Shown: positions 32,277 to 39,971, counted from the stretch's first letter. The stretch: 64,000 nt of DNA from Deltaproteobacteria bacterium GWA2_38_16 (GCA_001797335.1 MGPE01000006.1:62001-126000); one strand, 5' to 3'. Notes: generated from the sequence alone by a model not told the origin. Numbers and translations are program-made.

Positions 32277-33446
32277 ATGTTCAGAAGATTTTTATCCCCT
32301 TCAAATCATTCAAGTTTTTTCTTATTCGGAGCTCGTGGAACAGGCAAATCAACATGGCTTAAAAGCCATTTTTCACAAAAAAACATACTTTATTTCGATC
32401 TTTTGGATCCTGCCATTGAAAATCTATTTTTGACTCAACCACAACGCTTTAAAGAACAAATTCTTAACACACTTGGAAAGCAGCCAAAATTAGAATGGAT
32501 CATTGTGGATGAAGTACAAAAGTGTCCAGCCCTGCTCAATTACGTACATATGTTGATTGAAGAGAAAAAGCTTAAGTTTGCCCTCAGTGGCTCTAGTGCC
32601 AGACGCCTAAAACAAAAGGGGGTAAATTTGTTGGCAGGTAGAGCATTCATAGAACATCTCTTCCCACTAACACAGTGGGAGCTAGACGCTGATTTTGATC
32701 TACCCTCTATCTTAAGTTATGGGTCATTGCCACATGTATTTGACTTGCACCATCAACAGGAAAAAAAAGATTTTCTAAATGCGTATGCACTCACGTACGT
32801 TCAGAATGAAATTCAGGCTGAACAATGGATTCGCAAGCTAACCCCGTTTAGAAAATTTCTACCCATTGCTGCCCAAATGAATGGTAAAATTTTAAACTAT
32901 CATAAAATTGAAAAAGACATCGGTGTAGATTGGAGTACAATAAAAAATTATTTTGATATTTTAGAGGATACACTTATGGGTTTTCAATTAGAAGGCTGGC
33001 ATCAATCCGTTCGGAAACGACAACGACAGGCTCCTAAATTTTATTTTTTTGATATCGGTATCAAAAAAGCACTTGAAGGTTCTCTAGATCAAATACCCAC
33101 CCCTGGGACCGGATTTTATGGTGAATGTTTTGAACACTTTGTTATTTTAGAAATTTATAGACTTAACACACTCTTAAAAAAAGACTATACATTATCTTAT
33201 CTTCGAACGAAAGATGATGCTGAAATCGACATCATCATGAGTAAACCCGGAGTCCCTATACTTCTTATAGAAATCAAATCATCATCCAATATTACAGAAT
33301 CGGATATCACAAATTTATTAAACCTAGCTCGTGATATTCCAAATTCCAGGCCTTATGTTTTATGTCAAGAATCCATTCCTAGAAAAATAGGGCCTGTAGA
33401 AATTCTTCCCTGGAAACAAGGACTGGGAGAGATTGGGTTGACATGA
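32277..33446 (+). CDS. DUF4143 AAA ATPase with PD-(D/E)XK-like tail (2)
   Basis: A 389-residue member of the same family as the ATPase at 20.4 kb but only distantly similar. Walker A GARGTGKST (about 18-26), Walker B EWIIVDEVQKCP, sensor ALSGSSARRLK, DUF4143 core and a C-terminal nuclease-like block DAEIDIIMSK and PILLIEIKSSS. It is followed after a fragment of a PspC-like gene by hicAB, and all three lie between direct repeats. The stop codon overlaps the ATG of that fragment. Function of the family is not established. Confidence 0.85.
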   Translation: MFRRFLSPSNHSSFFLFGARGTGKSTWLKSHFSQKNILYFDLLDPAIENLFLTQPQRFKEQILNTLGKQPKLEWIIVDEVQKCPALLNYVHMLIEEKKLKFALSGSSARRLKQKGVNLLAGRAFIEHLFPLTQWELDADFDLPSILSYGSLPHVFDLHHQQEKKDFLNAYALTYVQNEIQAEQWIRKLTPFRKFLPIAAQMNGKILNYHKIEKDIGVDWSTIKNYFDILEDTLMGFQLEGWHQSVRKRQRQAPKFYFFDIGIKKALEGSLDQIPTPGTGFYGECFEHFVILEIYRLNTLLKKDYTLSYLRTKDDAEIDIIMSKPGVPILLIEIKSSSNITESDITNLLNLARDIPNSRPYVLCQESIPRKIGPVEILPWKQGLGEIGLT

Positions 33447-33479
33447 AACGACTGTATCGATCTAAAACTGGCTGAGTAT
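33443..33479 (+). pseudogene. Fragment of the PspC-domain gene
   Basis: The first 26 bases are identical to the start of the PspC-like gene at 36124 (ATG through codon 8), followed directly by 11 bases identical to its positions 36182-36192 (TGGCTGAGTAT). It is therefore a duplicated gene start with a 32-base internal deletion, after which similarity ends. No product expected. Confidence 0.75.
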
Positions 33480-33523
33480 AACGATATATCAGGACGAAAA
33501 CTCCTTAAATATAGCGCCAAAAC

Positions 33524-33552
33524 TTGACAATGCAACCTATATGTTGCATACT
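33524..33552 (+). promoter_or_regulatory. hicAB promoter with operator palindrome
   Basis: TTGACA-N17-CATACT. The palindrome ATGCAAC-CTATAT-GTTGCAT (33530-33549) occupies the spacer and part of the -10, an ideal place for HicB autorepression. Transcription is predicted to start at or just after the first hicA codons. Confidence 0.65.
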
Positions 33553-33759
33553 ATGAAAGTGAAGGCTTTAAGACCCCGGGAGCTTATTAAAATAGCGCAA
33601 TCTTATGGATGGACGCATGTGAGAACTACAGGAAGTCATTGGATTATGGTAAAAAAAGGATATCGGTCAGTACCTATTCCAAACCATGCGAAAGAATTAC
33701 CCCCAGGTTTTGTTAAGACTATCTTAAGACAATTAGGAATTAATCCTAAGGAGGTTTGA
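33553..33759 (+). CDS. hicA: HicA-like mRNA interferase toxin
   Basis: About 68 residues with a double-stranded-RNA-binding-like fold: RPRELIKIAQSYGWTHVRTTGSHW with the catalytic His in TGSHW, then VPIPNHAKELPPGFVKTILRQLGI, all typical of HicA. The start is uncertain: an ATG four codons upstream lies within the promoter, and a GTG two codons downstream is nearer the predicted transcript start. The message is likely leaderless. The antitoxin follows after one base. Confidence 0.85.
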   Translation: MKVKALRPRELIKIAQSYGWTHVRTTGSHWIMVKKGYRSVPIPNHAKELPPGFVKTILRQLGINPKEV

Positions 33760-33760
33760 A

Positions 33761-34192
33761 ATGATTTTTCATGCAAAAATAAAAAAAGAAGAAAAAGGGT
33801 ATCAGATTCAATTTTTAGAATTACCCAATGTGGTTACTTATTGCGAAAATAAAGATGATATTAGAAAGATTGCCAGAGATGCACTTATTGGCTGTATTGA
33901 GGAAGACTTGGATCGTTATTTAGATATTCCTTTACCCAAAAATATTAATTCAAGAAATATCATTTCTATTGCATTACCATTAAGTTTAAGTTGCTCAATT
34001 CTTTTTAGAAAATTAAGAAAACAACGAGGTTGGACAACAGCAGAGGTAGCCAAAAAATTAGGGATCTCTAGACAGGCATATGAAAAATTAGAGTCTTCAA
34101 AGGCCAATCATTCTGCACAAACTATCGAAAGAGTTTTAAATGTTTTAGGAAAGGCTTGTGTAGATATAGAAATTGAGGAATTAGCAGCTTAG
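33761..34192 (+). CDS. hicB: HicB-like antitoxin with helix-turn-helix
   Basis: A 143-residue antitoxin. The N-terminal partial RNase-H-like domain (FHAKIKKEEKGYQIQFLELPNV) binds the toxin; a C-terminal HTH (LRKQRGWTTAEVAKKLGISR, then AYEKLESSKANHS) should bind the palindrome in the promoter. AAGGAGG lies upstream at the end of hicA. It is the last gene before the right-hand direct repeat. Confidence 0.85.
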   Translation: MIFHAKIKKEEKGYQIQFLELPNVVTYCENKDDIRKIARDALIGCIEEDLDRYLDIPLPKNINSRNIISIALPLSLSCSILFRKLRKQRGWTTAEVAKKLGISRQAYEKLESSKANHSAQTIERVLNVLGKACVDIEIEELAA

Positions 34193-34204
34193 AAATAAAG
34201 CAAA

Positions 34205-34240
34205 AGCAGAACTTGATTAAAATTTCCAGTGATTTTTTTC
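34205..34240 (+). repeat. Flanking direct repeat, right copy
   Basis: Second copy of the repeat at 32133, with a few mismatches (C/T, A/T and an extra T). Unlike the left copy it is not followed by TATAAT on the minus strand, so it has lost promoter function. Confidence 0.65.
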
Positions 34241-34267
34241 TTACCATTTTTAAAAAATAACTTTAAC

Positions 34268-34295
34268 TTGTAATTTCATAAAATTCTGCTATACT
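34268..34295 (+). promoter_or_regulatory. Promoter of the small lipoprotein gene
   Basis: TTGTAA-N16-TATACT, with TTCTGC directly before the -10 as in the promoter at 32128. The leader that follows contains a strong hairpin. Confidence 0.55.
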
Positions 34296-34313
34296 TTTAC
34301 TCACTTTTAATCC

Positions 34314-34350
34314 GGGCATTTCTCAATACTTTATGGGAAGTGCCCTTTTT
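34314..34350 (+). terminator. Terminator-like hairpin in the lipoprotein leader
   Basis: Stem GGGCATTTCTCA/TGGGAAGTGCCC (12 pairs, two G-U) with an eight-base loop, followed by five U and then TTTGGAGG as RBS. Placement between promoter and RBS suggests transcription attenuation or mRNA stabilisation. Confidence 0.6.
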
Positions 34351-34365
34351 ATTTGGAGGCTATTT

Positions 34366-34812
34366 ATGAACACTAATGGAATAAAAATATTAATTGTTTT
34401 AACACTTTCTTTTCTTTTGGTTGGATGCGCTACCATGTCTGATGTTTTAACATCAAAAGATAATGGAACTGCTAAGGTTTATCCTGTCAACGCAAACCAA
34501 GCTTGGACAATAGCAACAAAAGTTCTCCGCTGGGAAGGAGCCGATGCTATTGAAGAACATCGCGATGAAGGATATATGCTTGCAAACTCCAGTATGAATT
34601 TGATTACTACCGGAACACTGATGGGAGCTTGGGTAGAAAAAGTAGATAACAGCCATTCCAAAGTTACAGTTGTTACTAAAAGACGCATTGCTACAAATTT
34701 AGTTACGACATTAACAGAAACAACTTTTCATGATCGATTTGCACAAGCAGTTGATATCGTAAAAAAAGGGCAACCCCTCCCTGCTACCTCACCACCAAGA
34801 GTTCAAAAATAA
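34366..34812 (+). CDS. Small lipoprotein, unknown
   Basis: A 148-residue predicted lipoprotein (lipobox LVGCAT). The ATG is chosen for GGAGG seven bases upstream and for giving the signal sequence. Mature part has an alpha/beta pattern YPVNANQAWTIATKVLRWEGAD, HRDEGYMLANSS, KVTVVTKRRIATNL resembling the DUF3568-type family of small lipoproteins. Followed by the SPFH gene, with which it may act at the membrane. Confidence 0.65.
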   Translation: MNTNGIKILIVLTLSFLLVGCATMSDVLTSKDNGTAKVYPVNANQAWTIATKVLRWEGADAIEEHRDEGYMLANSSMNLITTGTLMGAWVEKVDNSHSKVTVVTKRRIATNLVTTLTETTFHDRFAQAVDIVKKGQPLPATSPPRVQK

Positions 34813-34865
34813 TTTTCACACAAATTGTCATTGTTAGAAAACTTTAAAAAAGGAGAAGAAAAAAA

Positions 34866-35762
34866 ATGAATCAGATTGCACCACATCAAATACTTTATTT
34901 CATAGGAATAGCGGGCTTTGTTATCTTTGTTTTTTCTGGCTTTAGAATTGTTAGACCTATAGAACGGGGACTTGTTGAACGATTTGGAAAATACAAACGC
35001 TTTGCCACTCCTGGATTAAATTGGATTATTCCCGTTTTCGAACATATGTTTAAAGTCGATGTCACCGAAAATATGGTCGATGCCGCGGCTCAAGAAATCA
35101 TCACAAAAGATAATTTAAACGCACAAGTGGATGCCCAGCTCTATTACAAAGTAAAAATAGATGAAGAAAGCGTAAAAGCTTCACAATACAATGTTTCAAA
35201 TTATGAAATACAAATTGTAAGCCTAACTAGAACGACTTTAAGAAACATCGTAGGAACACTTTCATTAAAAGAAGCCAATGTTGAACGAAATAGAATCAAT
35301 AAAGACTTAATGGAAACATTAAAAAAAGAAGTCTCTAATTGGGGGCTAGAAGTGGTAAGAGCTGAATTAAAAGAAATACAACCTCCTAAAGATGTTCAGA
35401 CGACCATGAATCAAGTGGTAAAGGCTGAAAACGAAAAAATAGCCGCTATCGATTTTGCAACTGCAAAAGAAACTGAAGCGGATGGAATAAAAAGAGCTGA
35501 AATCAAAAAAGCCGAAGGAGAAGCAAAGGCCATTGTCATAAAAGCAGAAGCAGGAGCTCTTTCCATTCGGCTTTTAAACGAAGCAGCAGAAAAATATTTT
35601 GTAGGAAATGCACAAAAATTAAAAGCCTATGAAGTCACAGAATCTTCTTTAAAAAACAACACAAAGATTCTTATTACAGAAAAAGGAATCCAACCTACAA
35701 TTGTTCTAGGCTTAGGTTCCGAGGGAGACCAACATATTCTTCCTGTAAAACAACAACGTTAA
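34866..35762 (+). CDS. SPFH/stomatin-like (band 7) membrane protein
   Basis: A 298-residue protein with an N-terminal membrane anchor (ILYFIGIAGFVIFVFSGF) and a band-7 domain: RPIERGLVERFGKYKRFATPG, NAQVDAQLYYKVKI, LRNIVGTLSLKEANVERNRI, and a coiled coil rich in AEGEAKAIVIKAEAGA. Such proteins form oligomeric microdomain scaffolds or protease-associated rings (QmcA/HflK type). No NfeD partner is adjacent; small membrane-protein genes follow. AAGGAG precedes the ATG. Confidence 0.85.
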   Translation: MNQIAPHQILYFIGIAGFVIFVFSGFRIVRPIERGLVERFGKYKRFATPGLNWIIPVFEHMFKVDVTENMVDAAAQEIITKDNLNAQVDAQLYYKVKIDEESVKASQYNVSNYEIQIVSLTRTTLRNIVGTLSLKEANVERNRINKDLMETLKKEVSNWGLEVVRAELKEIQPPKDVQTTMNQVVKAENEKIAAIDFATAKETEADGIKRAEIKKAEGEAKAIVIKAEAGALSIRLLNEAAEKYFVGNAQKLKAYEVTESSLKNNTKILITEKGIQPTIVLGLGSEGDQHILPVKQQR

Positions 35763-35790
35763 TTTTTATTCTAGAAGGAGGGTTTCTCAT

Positions 35791-36075
35791 ATGAAAAAAA
35801 TTCTGATTAGATCTATTAATAAAGATAAGTTGGCAATATTATTTGCTGCTTTATCTGGAGTTTATGGAATTATCATTGCAGGTGTCGGATTAATAAATGG
35901 TATTTTGACTTTAGTTAAACACAACTATGAAGGCATTGTACCATCGCTAATAGCAGTAGGATTTGGGCTTATAATATACCCAGTCCTTGGTTATATTTCT
36001 GGCTTAGTTACAGCATCTATTTTTAATTATATCGGTGGCATCGACTTCGAAATCAATATCGAAGACAAAAAATAA
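35791..36075 (+). CDS. Small membrane protein with two helices
   Basis: A 94-residue protein with two predicted transmembrane helices (LAILFAALSGVYGIIIAGVG and IVPSLIAVGFGLIIYPVLGY) and a C-terminal end FNYIGGIDFEINIEDKK seen in small DUF-type membrane proteins. RBS AGGAGG is upstream. Located between SPFH and PspC-like genes, which suggests envelope-stress or membrane-organisation roles, not proven. Confidence 0.55.
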   Translation: MKKILIRSINKDKLAILFAALSGVYGIIIAGVGLINGILTLVKHNYEGIVPSLIAVGFGLIIYPVLGYISGLVTASIFNYIGGIDFEINIEDKK

Positions 36076-36123
36076 ATAAGAACGTACCTTATTAAATTAA
36101 AATATATTTGGATAAGCTAATTT

Positions 36124-36504
36124 ATGAAACGACTGTATCGATCTAAAACCAATAGAAAAATTGCTGGGATTTGTGGAGGGATGGCTGAGTATTTTGAATT
36201 AGATCCCGTACTCATGAGAATGCTGTGGCTCTCTTTCATCATCATGGGGGCCCTGGTATACGTGCTTGGATGGATTATTATTCCTGAAAATCCAAGCTCT
36301 GAAACCACCCTACCAGACTATAAAATCTTTGCGCGCTCTTCTCAACATAAAGTCCTAGGAGGCGTTTGTGGAGGACTGGGAGACTATTTCAATATGGATC
36401 CCGTCATTATCCGCATTCTCTTTCTCCTAATGATCTTTGGTCTGGGATGGGGACTTCTCCTTTATCTTTTACTTTGGATCTCAGCCCCTTTAAAACATTC
36501 ATAA
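36124..36504 (+). CDS. Tandem PspC-domain membrane protein
   Basis: A 126-residue protein with two PspC units. Each begins with a basic stretch and GGMAEYFELDPVLMRMLWL or GGLGDYFNMDPVIIRILFL, followed by a hydrophobic helix. PspC domains sense or transmit membrane stress. Its beginning has been partially copied to 33443. Convergent with the HEPN-like gene, one base apart. Confidence 0.8.
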   Translation: MKRLYRSKTNRKIAGICGGMAEYFELDPVLMRMLWLSFIIMGALVYVLGWIIIPENPSSETTLPDYKIFARSSQHKVLGGVCGGLGDYFNMDPVIIRILFLLMIFGLGWGLLLYLLLWISAPLKHS

Positions 36505-36505
36505 T

Positions 36506-36940
36506 TCACCACTGCCTTAAAAGGACGGCCTGCTCTACAGCGATTTGGTGGAAAGGGTCTTGAGGAGGATTTATATCGATAATGAGAACATCTATTTTTT
36601 GCTCTCCCAGGTGTTTTTGAATCTCAAGAGAAAAAGGAATTCGTATTTTTTTTGCAGAACTTAAAATTTCCATAGGCACCCGCAATAATAAATCAATAAA
36701 GGATCCTCTAAAACCAGGATCATGGATTAAAATTTTTACCCGTAAATATTTCATAAAATAAATATCTGAGGCTCGAGAAAATCGGGCCTCAAAACTTTCC
36801 CATTCTGCCAGCTGGCTTTCATTTAATTTATGGACATCCGTCCCCAATGTTTGAATATTATTAAAACTATACTTTAAATGTTGAATAGCTTTTTTAAGTT
36901 TTTCGGCGTGTATTTCGGCTAATTTTTTATAATCCGTCAT
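36506..36940 (-). CDS. HEPN-like protein, possibly fused to an NTase end
   Basis: A 144-residue protein. Residues about 10-95 are helical with LAEWESFEARFSRASDIYFMK and ILIHDPGFRGSFIDLLLR, a pattern I associate with HEPN-type proteins that pair with minimal nucleotidyltransferases. The C-terminus IDVLIIDINPPQDPFHQIAV is strand-rich and resembles the last part of a MNT-type nucleotidyltransferase. It may be a toxin or a degenerate fusion; the assignment rests on pattern memory. It follows a PspC-like gene convergently and precedes the Fic gene divergently. Confidence 0.4.
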   Translation of the reverse strand: MTDYKKLAEIHAEKLKKAIQHLKYSFNNIQTLGTDVHKLNESQLAEWESFEARFSRASDIYFMKYLRVKILIHDPGFRGSFIDLLLRVPMEILSSAKKIRIPFSLEIQKHLGEQKIDVLIIDINPPQDPFHQIAVEQAVLLRQW

Positions 36941-37080
36941 GTTCTAAAAATACTCACATAAATCAAAGCCCCCATCAAGACAAAAGGTTAGCTATTGAAT
37001 TACTAAAATTAAAACTTTTTTCACCTTCCAGTGGCTTTCTTCAGAAGACAAAGATAGCTAAAAATAAATGGAAATGGTTC

Positions 37081-37110
37081 TTGATACTGCTAGGTTCTTT
37101 TCTATATAAT
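37081..37110 (+). promoter_or_regulatory. Promoter of the Fic gene
   Basis: TTGATA-N18-TATAAT, with the ATG ten bases after the -10 and no RBS, so the leader is at most a few bases. GGTTCTT occurs twice (37076, 37093), overlapping the -35 and spacer, and resembles half of the palindrome at the ATPase promoter near 21.8 kb. Confidence 0.55.
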
Positions 37111-37120
37111 ACAAAATATC

Positions 37121-37882
37121 ATGTACGAAAATAGAATTGAAGACATTGATAGACTCAAGAAAAAAATAGACAAACACCGCCCTCTGACACCTGCACAACT
37201 TTCTAAATTAAAGGAATATTATTGTATCGGATTAACGTATTCCAGCAATGCACTTGAAGGAAATTCTTTAACAGAAACGGAAACAAAAGTTGTTATTGAA
37301 GATGGGCTGACGATCGGTGGAAAACCACTCAAGGATCATTATGAAGCTATTGGCCACGGCGAGGCATTTAATTTTCTTTATGGTTTATCCAAACAACAAA
37401 CTATCTCAGAAAAAGACATCCTAAAACTTCATCATTTTTTTTATTACCGCATTGATGAAAAAAAGGCTGGTCAATATCGCACAGAAAAAGTAATTATCAC
37501 AGGCACAGAGTTTATCCCTCCTAAACCATCGCAAATTGGTTCTCTTATGCAAAGATTTATTGCAGACATCCCTAAATTAAAGAAAAAATATCATCCAGTT
37601 GAATTTGCGGCTCTTTTACATTTAGATTTTGTAACCATCCATCCATTCATAGATGGAAATGGAAGAACTGCTCGACTCCTCATGAATCTTGCGCTCCTTC
37701 AAAGTGGCTACTGCATTACCATTATCCCGCCCCTCCTAAGATCTGATTATATTAATAATATCAAGAAATCACAAGAAACCATCCACGCAACATTTAATGA
37801 CAAAAAACCTTTTATTTATTTTATTTCATCAATGGTTTATGAATCGATGAAAGAATATTCACGTTTATTAAAAGCCCTCTGA
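37121..37882 (+). CDS. Fic-domain AMPylase-like protein
   Basis: A 253-residue protein with the complete active-site motif HPFIDGNGRTARLL (about 178-191) and an N-terminal inhibitory helix motif SSNALEGN (S/T-x-x-x-E-G/N, about 41-48), which marks a class II Fic protein held inactive by its own Glu. These proteins transfer AMP to target proteins. In this location among toxin-antitoxin pairs it could be a toxin with built-in control. Start at the ATG of a probably leaderless transcript. Confidence 0.88.
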   Translation: MYENRIEDIDRLKKKIDKHRPLTPAQLSKLKEYYCIGLTYSSNALEGNSLTETETKVVIEDGLTIGGKPLKDHYEAIGHGEAFNFLYGLSKQQTISEKDILKLHHFFYYRIDEKKAGQYRTEKVIITGTEFIPPKPSQIGSLMQRFIADIPKLKKKYHPVEFAALLHLDFVTIHPFIDGNGRTARLLMNLALLQSGYCITIIPPLLRSDYINNIKKSQETIHATFNDKKPFIYFISSMVYESMKEYSRLLKAL

Positions 37883-37953
37883 ATTTTTTTATTTAAAATC
37901 TAAATTTTATACTTTACACACCCCTTCTTCTTGCGGTAGCGTTTTTGGGAACA

Positions 37954-37977
37954 GATTCCCACTTTCATGGGAATGAC
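37954..37977 (+). repeat. REP-like palindrome upstream of a small exported gene
   Basis: GATTCCCA-CTTTCA-TGGGAATGAC inverted repeat, same class as at 20287. The adjoining bases CGGGAGG serve as RBS for the next gene, so the insertion edge is part of its translation start. Confidence 0.7.
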
Positions 37978-37988
37978 GGGAGGTTCAT

Positions 37989-38300
37989 ATGAAAAAGATA
38001 TTGGGTAGTGTTGTTATGGGTATCGTGCTTTTTGGCTCCATAAATCTTCTTGCAGCATCACAAATGAAATTAAATGATGATGCCTGCTACACCCTTTCAC
38101 TGGCATCGATCACTTATGATTCCATTCATCTCTATGGAAGAAATTTAAGCCTGGGCGACGATGACACCATTTATTTTAAAGAAGATGGAAAAATTGTAGG
38201 CTTGGCATCTAAAGCCATTGGGCATGTCATTATTGAAGCACCCGAAGAAAAGTGCCTGAACAGCAAAAAGCCCGCATTTAGTTCATTAAGATTAAAGTAA
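37989..38300 (+). CDS. Small exported protein
   Basis: A 103-residue protein with a signal peptide (LGSVVMGIVLFGSINLLAA) and two cysteines in the mature part (DACYT, EKCLN), probably forming a disulfide. GGGAGG lies six bases before the ATG. Mature part is beta-rich (SIHLYGRNLSL, TIYFKEDGKIVGL). Family not recognised; convergent with the aminotransferase gene, one base apart. Confidence 0.55.
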   Translation: MKKILGSVVMGIVLFGSINLLAASQMKLNDDACYTLSLASITYDSIHLYGRNLSLGDDDTIYFKEDGKIVGLASKAIGHVIIEAPEEKCLNSKKPAFSSLRLK

Positions 38301-38301
38301 T

Positions 38302-39492
38302 TTATTCTAGCTGTTCTAAAGCTTTGTGAATTCTGGCAATGCCTTTTTGAATGTGATCTAAAGAGGCAGCATAGGAGAGTCGAATGCATTTATCGGCTCC
38401 AAACACATAGCCAGGAATGGTGGCCACCTTGGCTTCATCTAACAAATAAGTCGCTAAATCGTTAGAGCCTGTTATTTCTTTTCCTCGAAATTTAAGCCCA
38501 TAATATTTAGACACATCTGGGAATAAATAAAACGCACCCTGAGGAACAAAGCATTTTATCTTTTTAATTTTGGAAAGTTCTTGAAGGGCTAAATTTCTTC
38601 GCCCTTCAAATTCTTTGACCATAGCCTTTACACACGCCTGAGAACTGGTGAGCGCTTTTAGAGCAGCCTTTTGAGAAATGGAATTAATGCTAGAAGTTGC
38701 CTGACTTTGAATAATAGCCATGGCTTTTAAAATTTCTTCGGAACCTACCGCATACCCCACCCGCCAACCTGTCATGGCATATGTTTTTGAGAGGGTATCA
38801 AAAATAATCGTCTTAGAAAAAAGTTTTTTAGAAAACTTGGCAATCGAATAAAATGTAAACCCGTCATACAAAAGTTTTGAATAGGCATCGTCGCTTAATA
38901 CCCAAAGATCATGCTCTTCTAAAATACGAGCTAAGCTTTCTAATTCTTCTTTCGTATACACAGCCCCCGTAGGATTGGAGGGGGAATTTAAAATAATGGC
39001 TTTGGTTTTTGGACGAATGGCTTTTTTAAGCTGTTCCGGAGTGATCTTAAAATTTTGTTTTTGAGTGGTTTGAATAATTTTTGGAATTCCTCCGGCGAGT
39101 TTTATCATCGGAGGATAAGAAAGCCAGTAGGGAGCTGGTACCAACACTTGATCGCCTTTATTTAACACGGCTTGAAAAAAATTATAAAGGGCTTGCTTGG
39201 AACCATTGCTAACAACCACATTTTTAATTTCATAGTCCAACCCCAAATCTTCTTTTACACGCTCTACAATGGCTCGCCTTAATTCGGGAATTCCTTCAGC
39301 CGCTGTATATTTGGTAAATCCAGATTCAATAGCTTCAATCGCAGCTTGTTTAATGTGGGTAGGCGTATCAAAATCGGGCTCTCCAACAGTAAAGGAAACT
39401 ACATCCACGCCCTGAGCTTTAAGTTCTTTGGCCTTGGCAGAAATTACCAGAGTTTCAGAAGCATTTACACCCTGAAGGCGCTCAGCAATCAT
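38302..39492 (-). CDS. Class I aminotransferase (aspartate-type)
   Basis: A 396-residue fold-type I PLP enzyme with GEPDFDTPTHIKQAA, NSPSNPTGAVYTKEEL, the PLP lysine in FDTLSKTYAMTGWRVGY and a C-terminal RLSYAASLDHIQKGI containing the substrate-carboxylate Arg. It fits the Ib subgroup of aspartate (and sometimes prephenate) aminotransferases. It is the last of four genes overlapping by ATGA-type joints (aldolase, rsmD, coaD, aminotransferase). Exact substrate preference cannot be told. Confidence 0.9.
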   Translation of the reverse strand: MIAERLQGVNASETLVISAKAKELKAQGVDVVSFTVGEPDFDTPTHIKQAAIEAIESGFTKYTAAEGIPELRRAIVERVKEDLGLDYEIKNVVVSNGSKQALYNFFQAVLNKGDQVLVPAPYWLSYPPMIKLAGGIPKIIQTTQKQNFKITPEQLKKAIRPKTKAIILNSPSNPTGAVYTKEELESLARILEEHDLWVLSDDAYSKLLYDGFTFYSIAKFSKKLFSKTIIFDTLSKTYAMTGWRVGYAVGSEEILKAMAIIQSQATSSINSISQKAALKALTSSQACVKAMVKEFEGRRNLALQELSKIKKIKCFVPQGAFYLFPDVSKYYGLKFRGKEITGSNDLATYLLDEAKVATIPGYVFGADKCIRLSYAASLDHIQKGIARIHKALEQLE

Positions 39493-39971
39493 TTTTTAAA
39501 TTTTTCCTTAAGTCTTTTTTCAATAACTGGAGGAACAATATCCGTCAACGCTCCTCCCAAAGAAGCAATTTCTCGAACCAAATGAGAACTCACAAAATAA
39601 TATTTTTCAGAAGTCATCATGAAAATCGTATCAATAGATGGACGTAACCGCTTATTCATGGCCGCCATTTGAAACTCATATTCAAAATCAGAAACCGCTC
39701 TTAAACCTCGAACAATGGCATTGGCCTTTTTTTTGCCCGCATATTCCATCAGAAGTCCTGGCCAAACATCAATAATCACTCTTTTTTCATGCTTAAAAAC
39801 GTCTTGAAGATGTTCTTTTTTTTCAGAAATAGAAAATAAGCCTTTTTTTTGCGAACTTTCAGCAATCAGTACAATCACTTCATCAAAAAGCCCCAGACTT
39901 CGTTCCACAATATCCACATGCCCTAAGGTGACTGGATCAAAAGAGCCAGGATAGATAGCCAACGTACTCAT
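39489..39971 (-). CDS. coaD: Phosphopantetheine adenylyltransferase
   Basis: A 160-residue nucleotidyltransferase of coenzyme A synthesis. IYPGSFDPVTLGHVDIV holds the T/H-x-G-H motif, and MTSEKYYFVSSHLVREIASLGG holds the second signature with the conserved SS-x-x-R. Length and order are standard. Starts within the last bases of rsmD, a common pairing in bacteria. Confidence 0.95.
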   Translation of the reverse strand: MSTLAIYPGSFDPVTLGHVDIVERSLGLFDEVIVLIAESSQKKGLFSISEKKEHLQDVFKHEKRVIIDVWPGLLMEYAGKKKANAIVRGLRAVSDFEYEFQMAAMNKRLRPSIDTIFMMTSEKYYFVSSHLVREIASLGGALTDIVPPVIEKRLKEKFKK

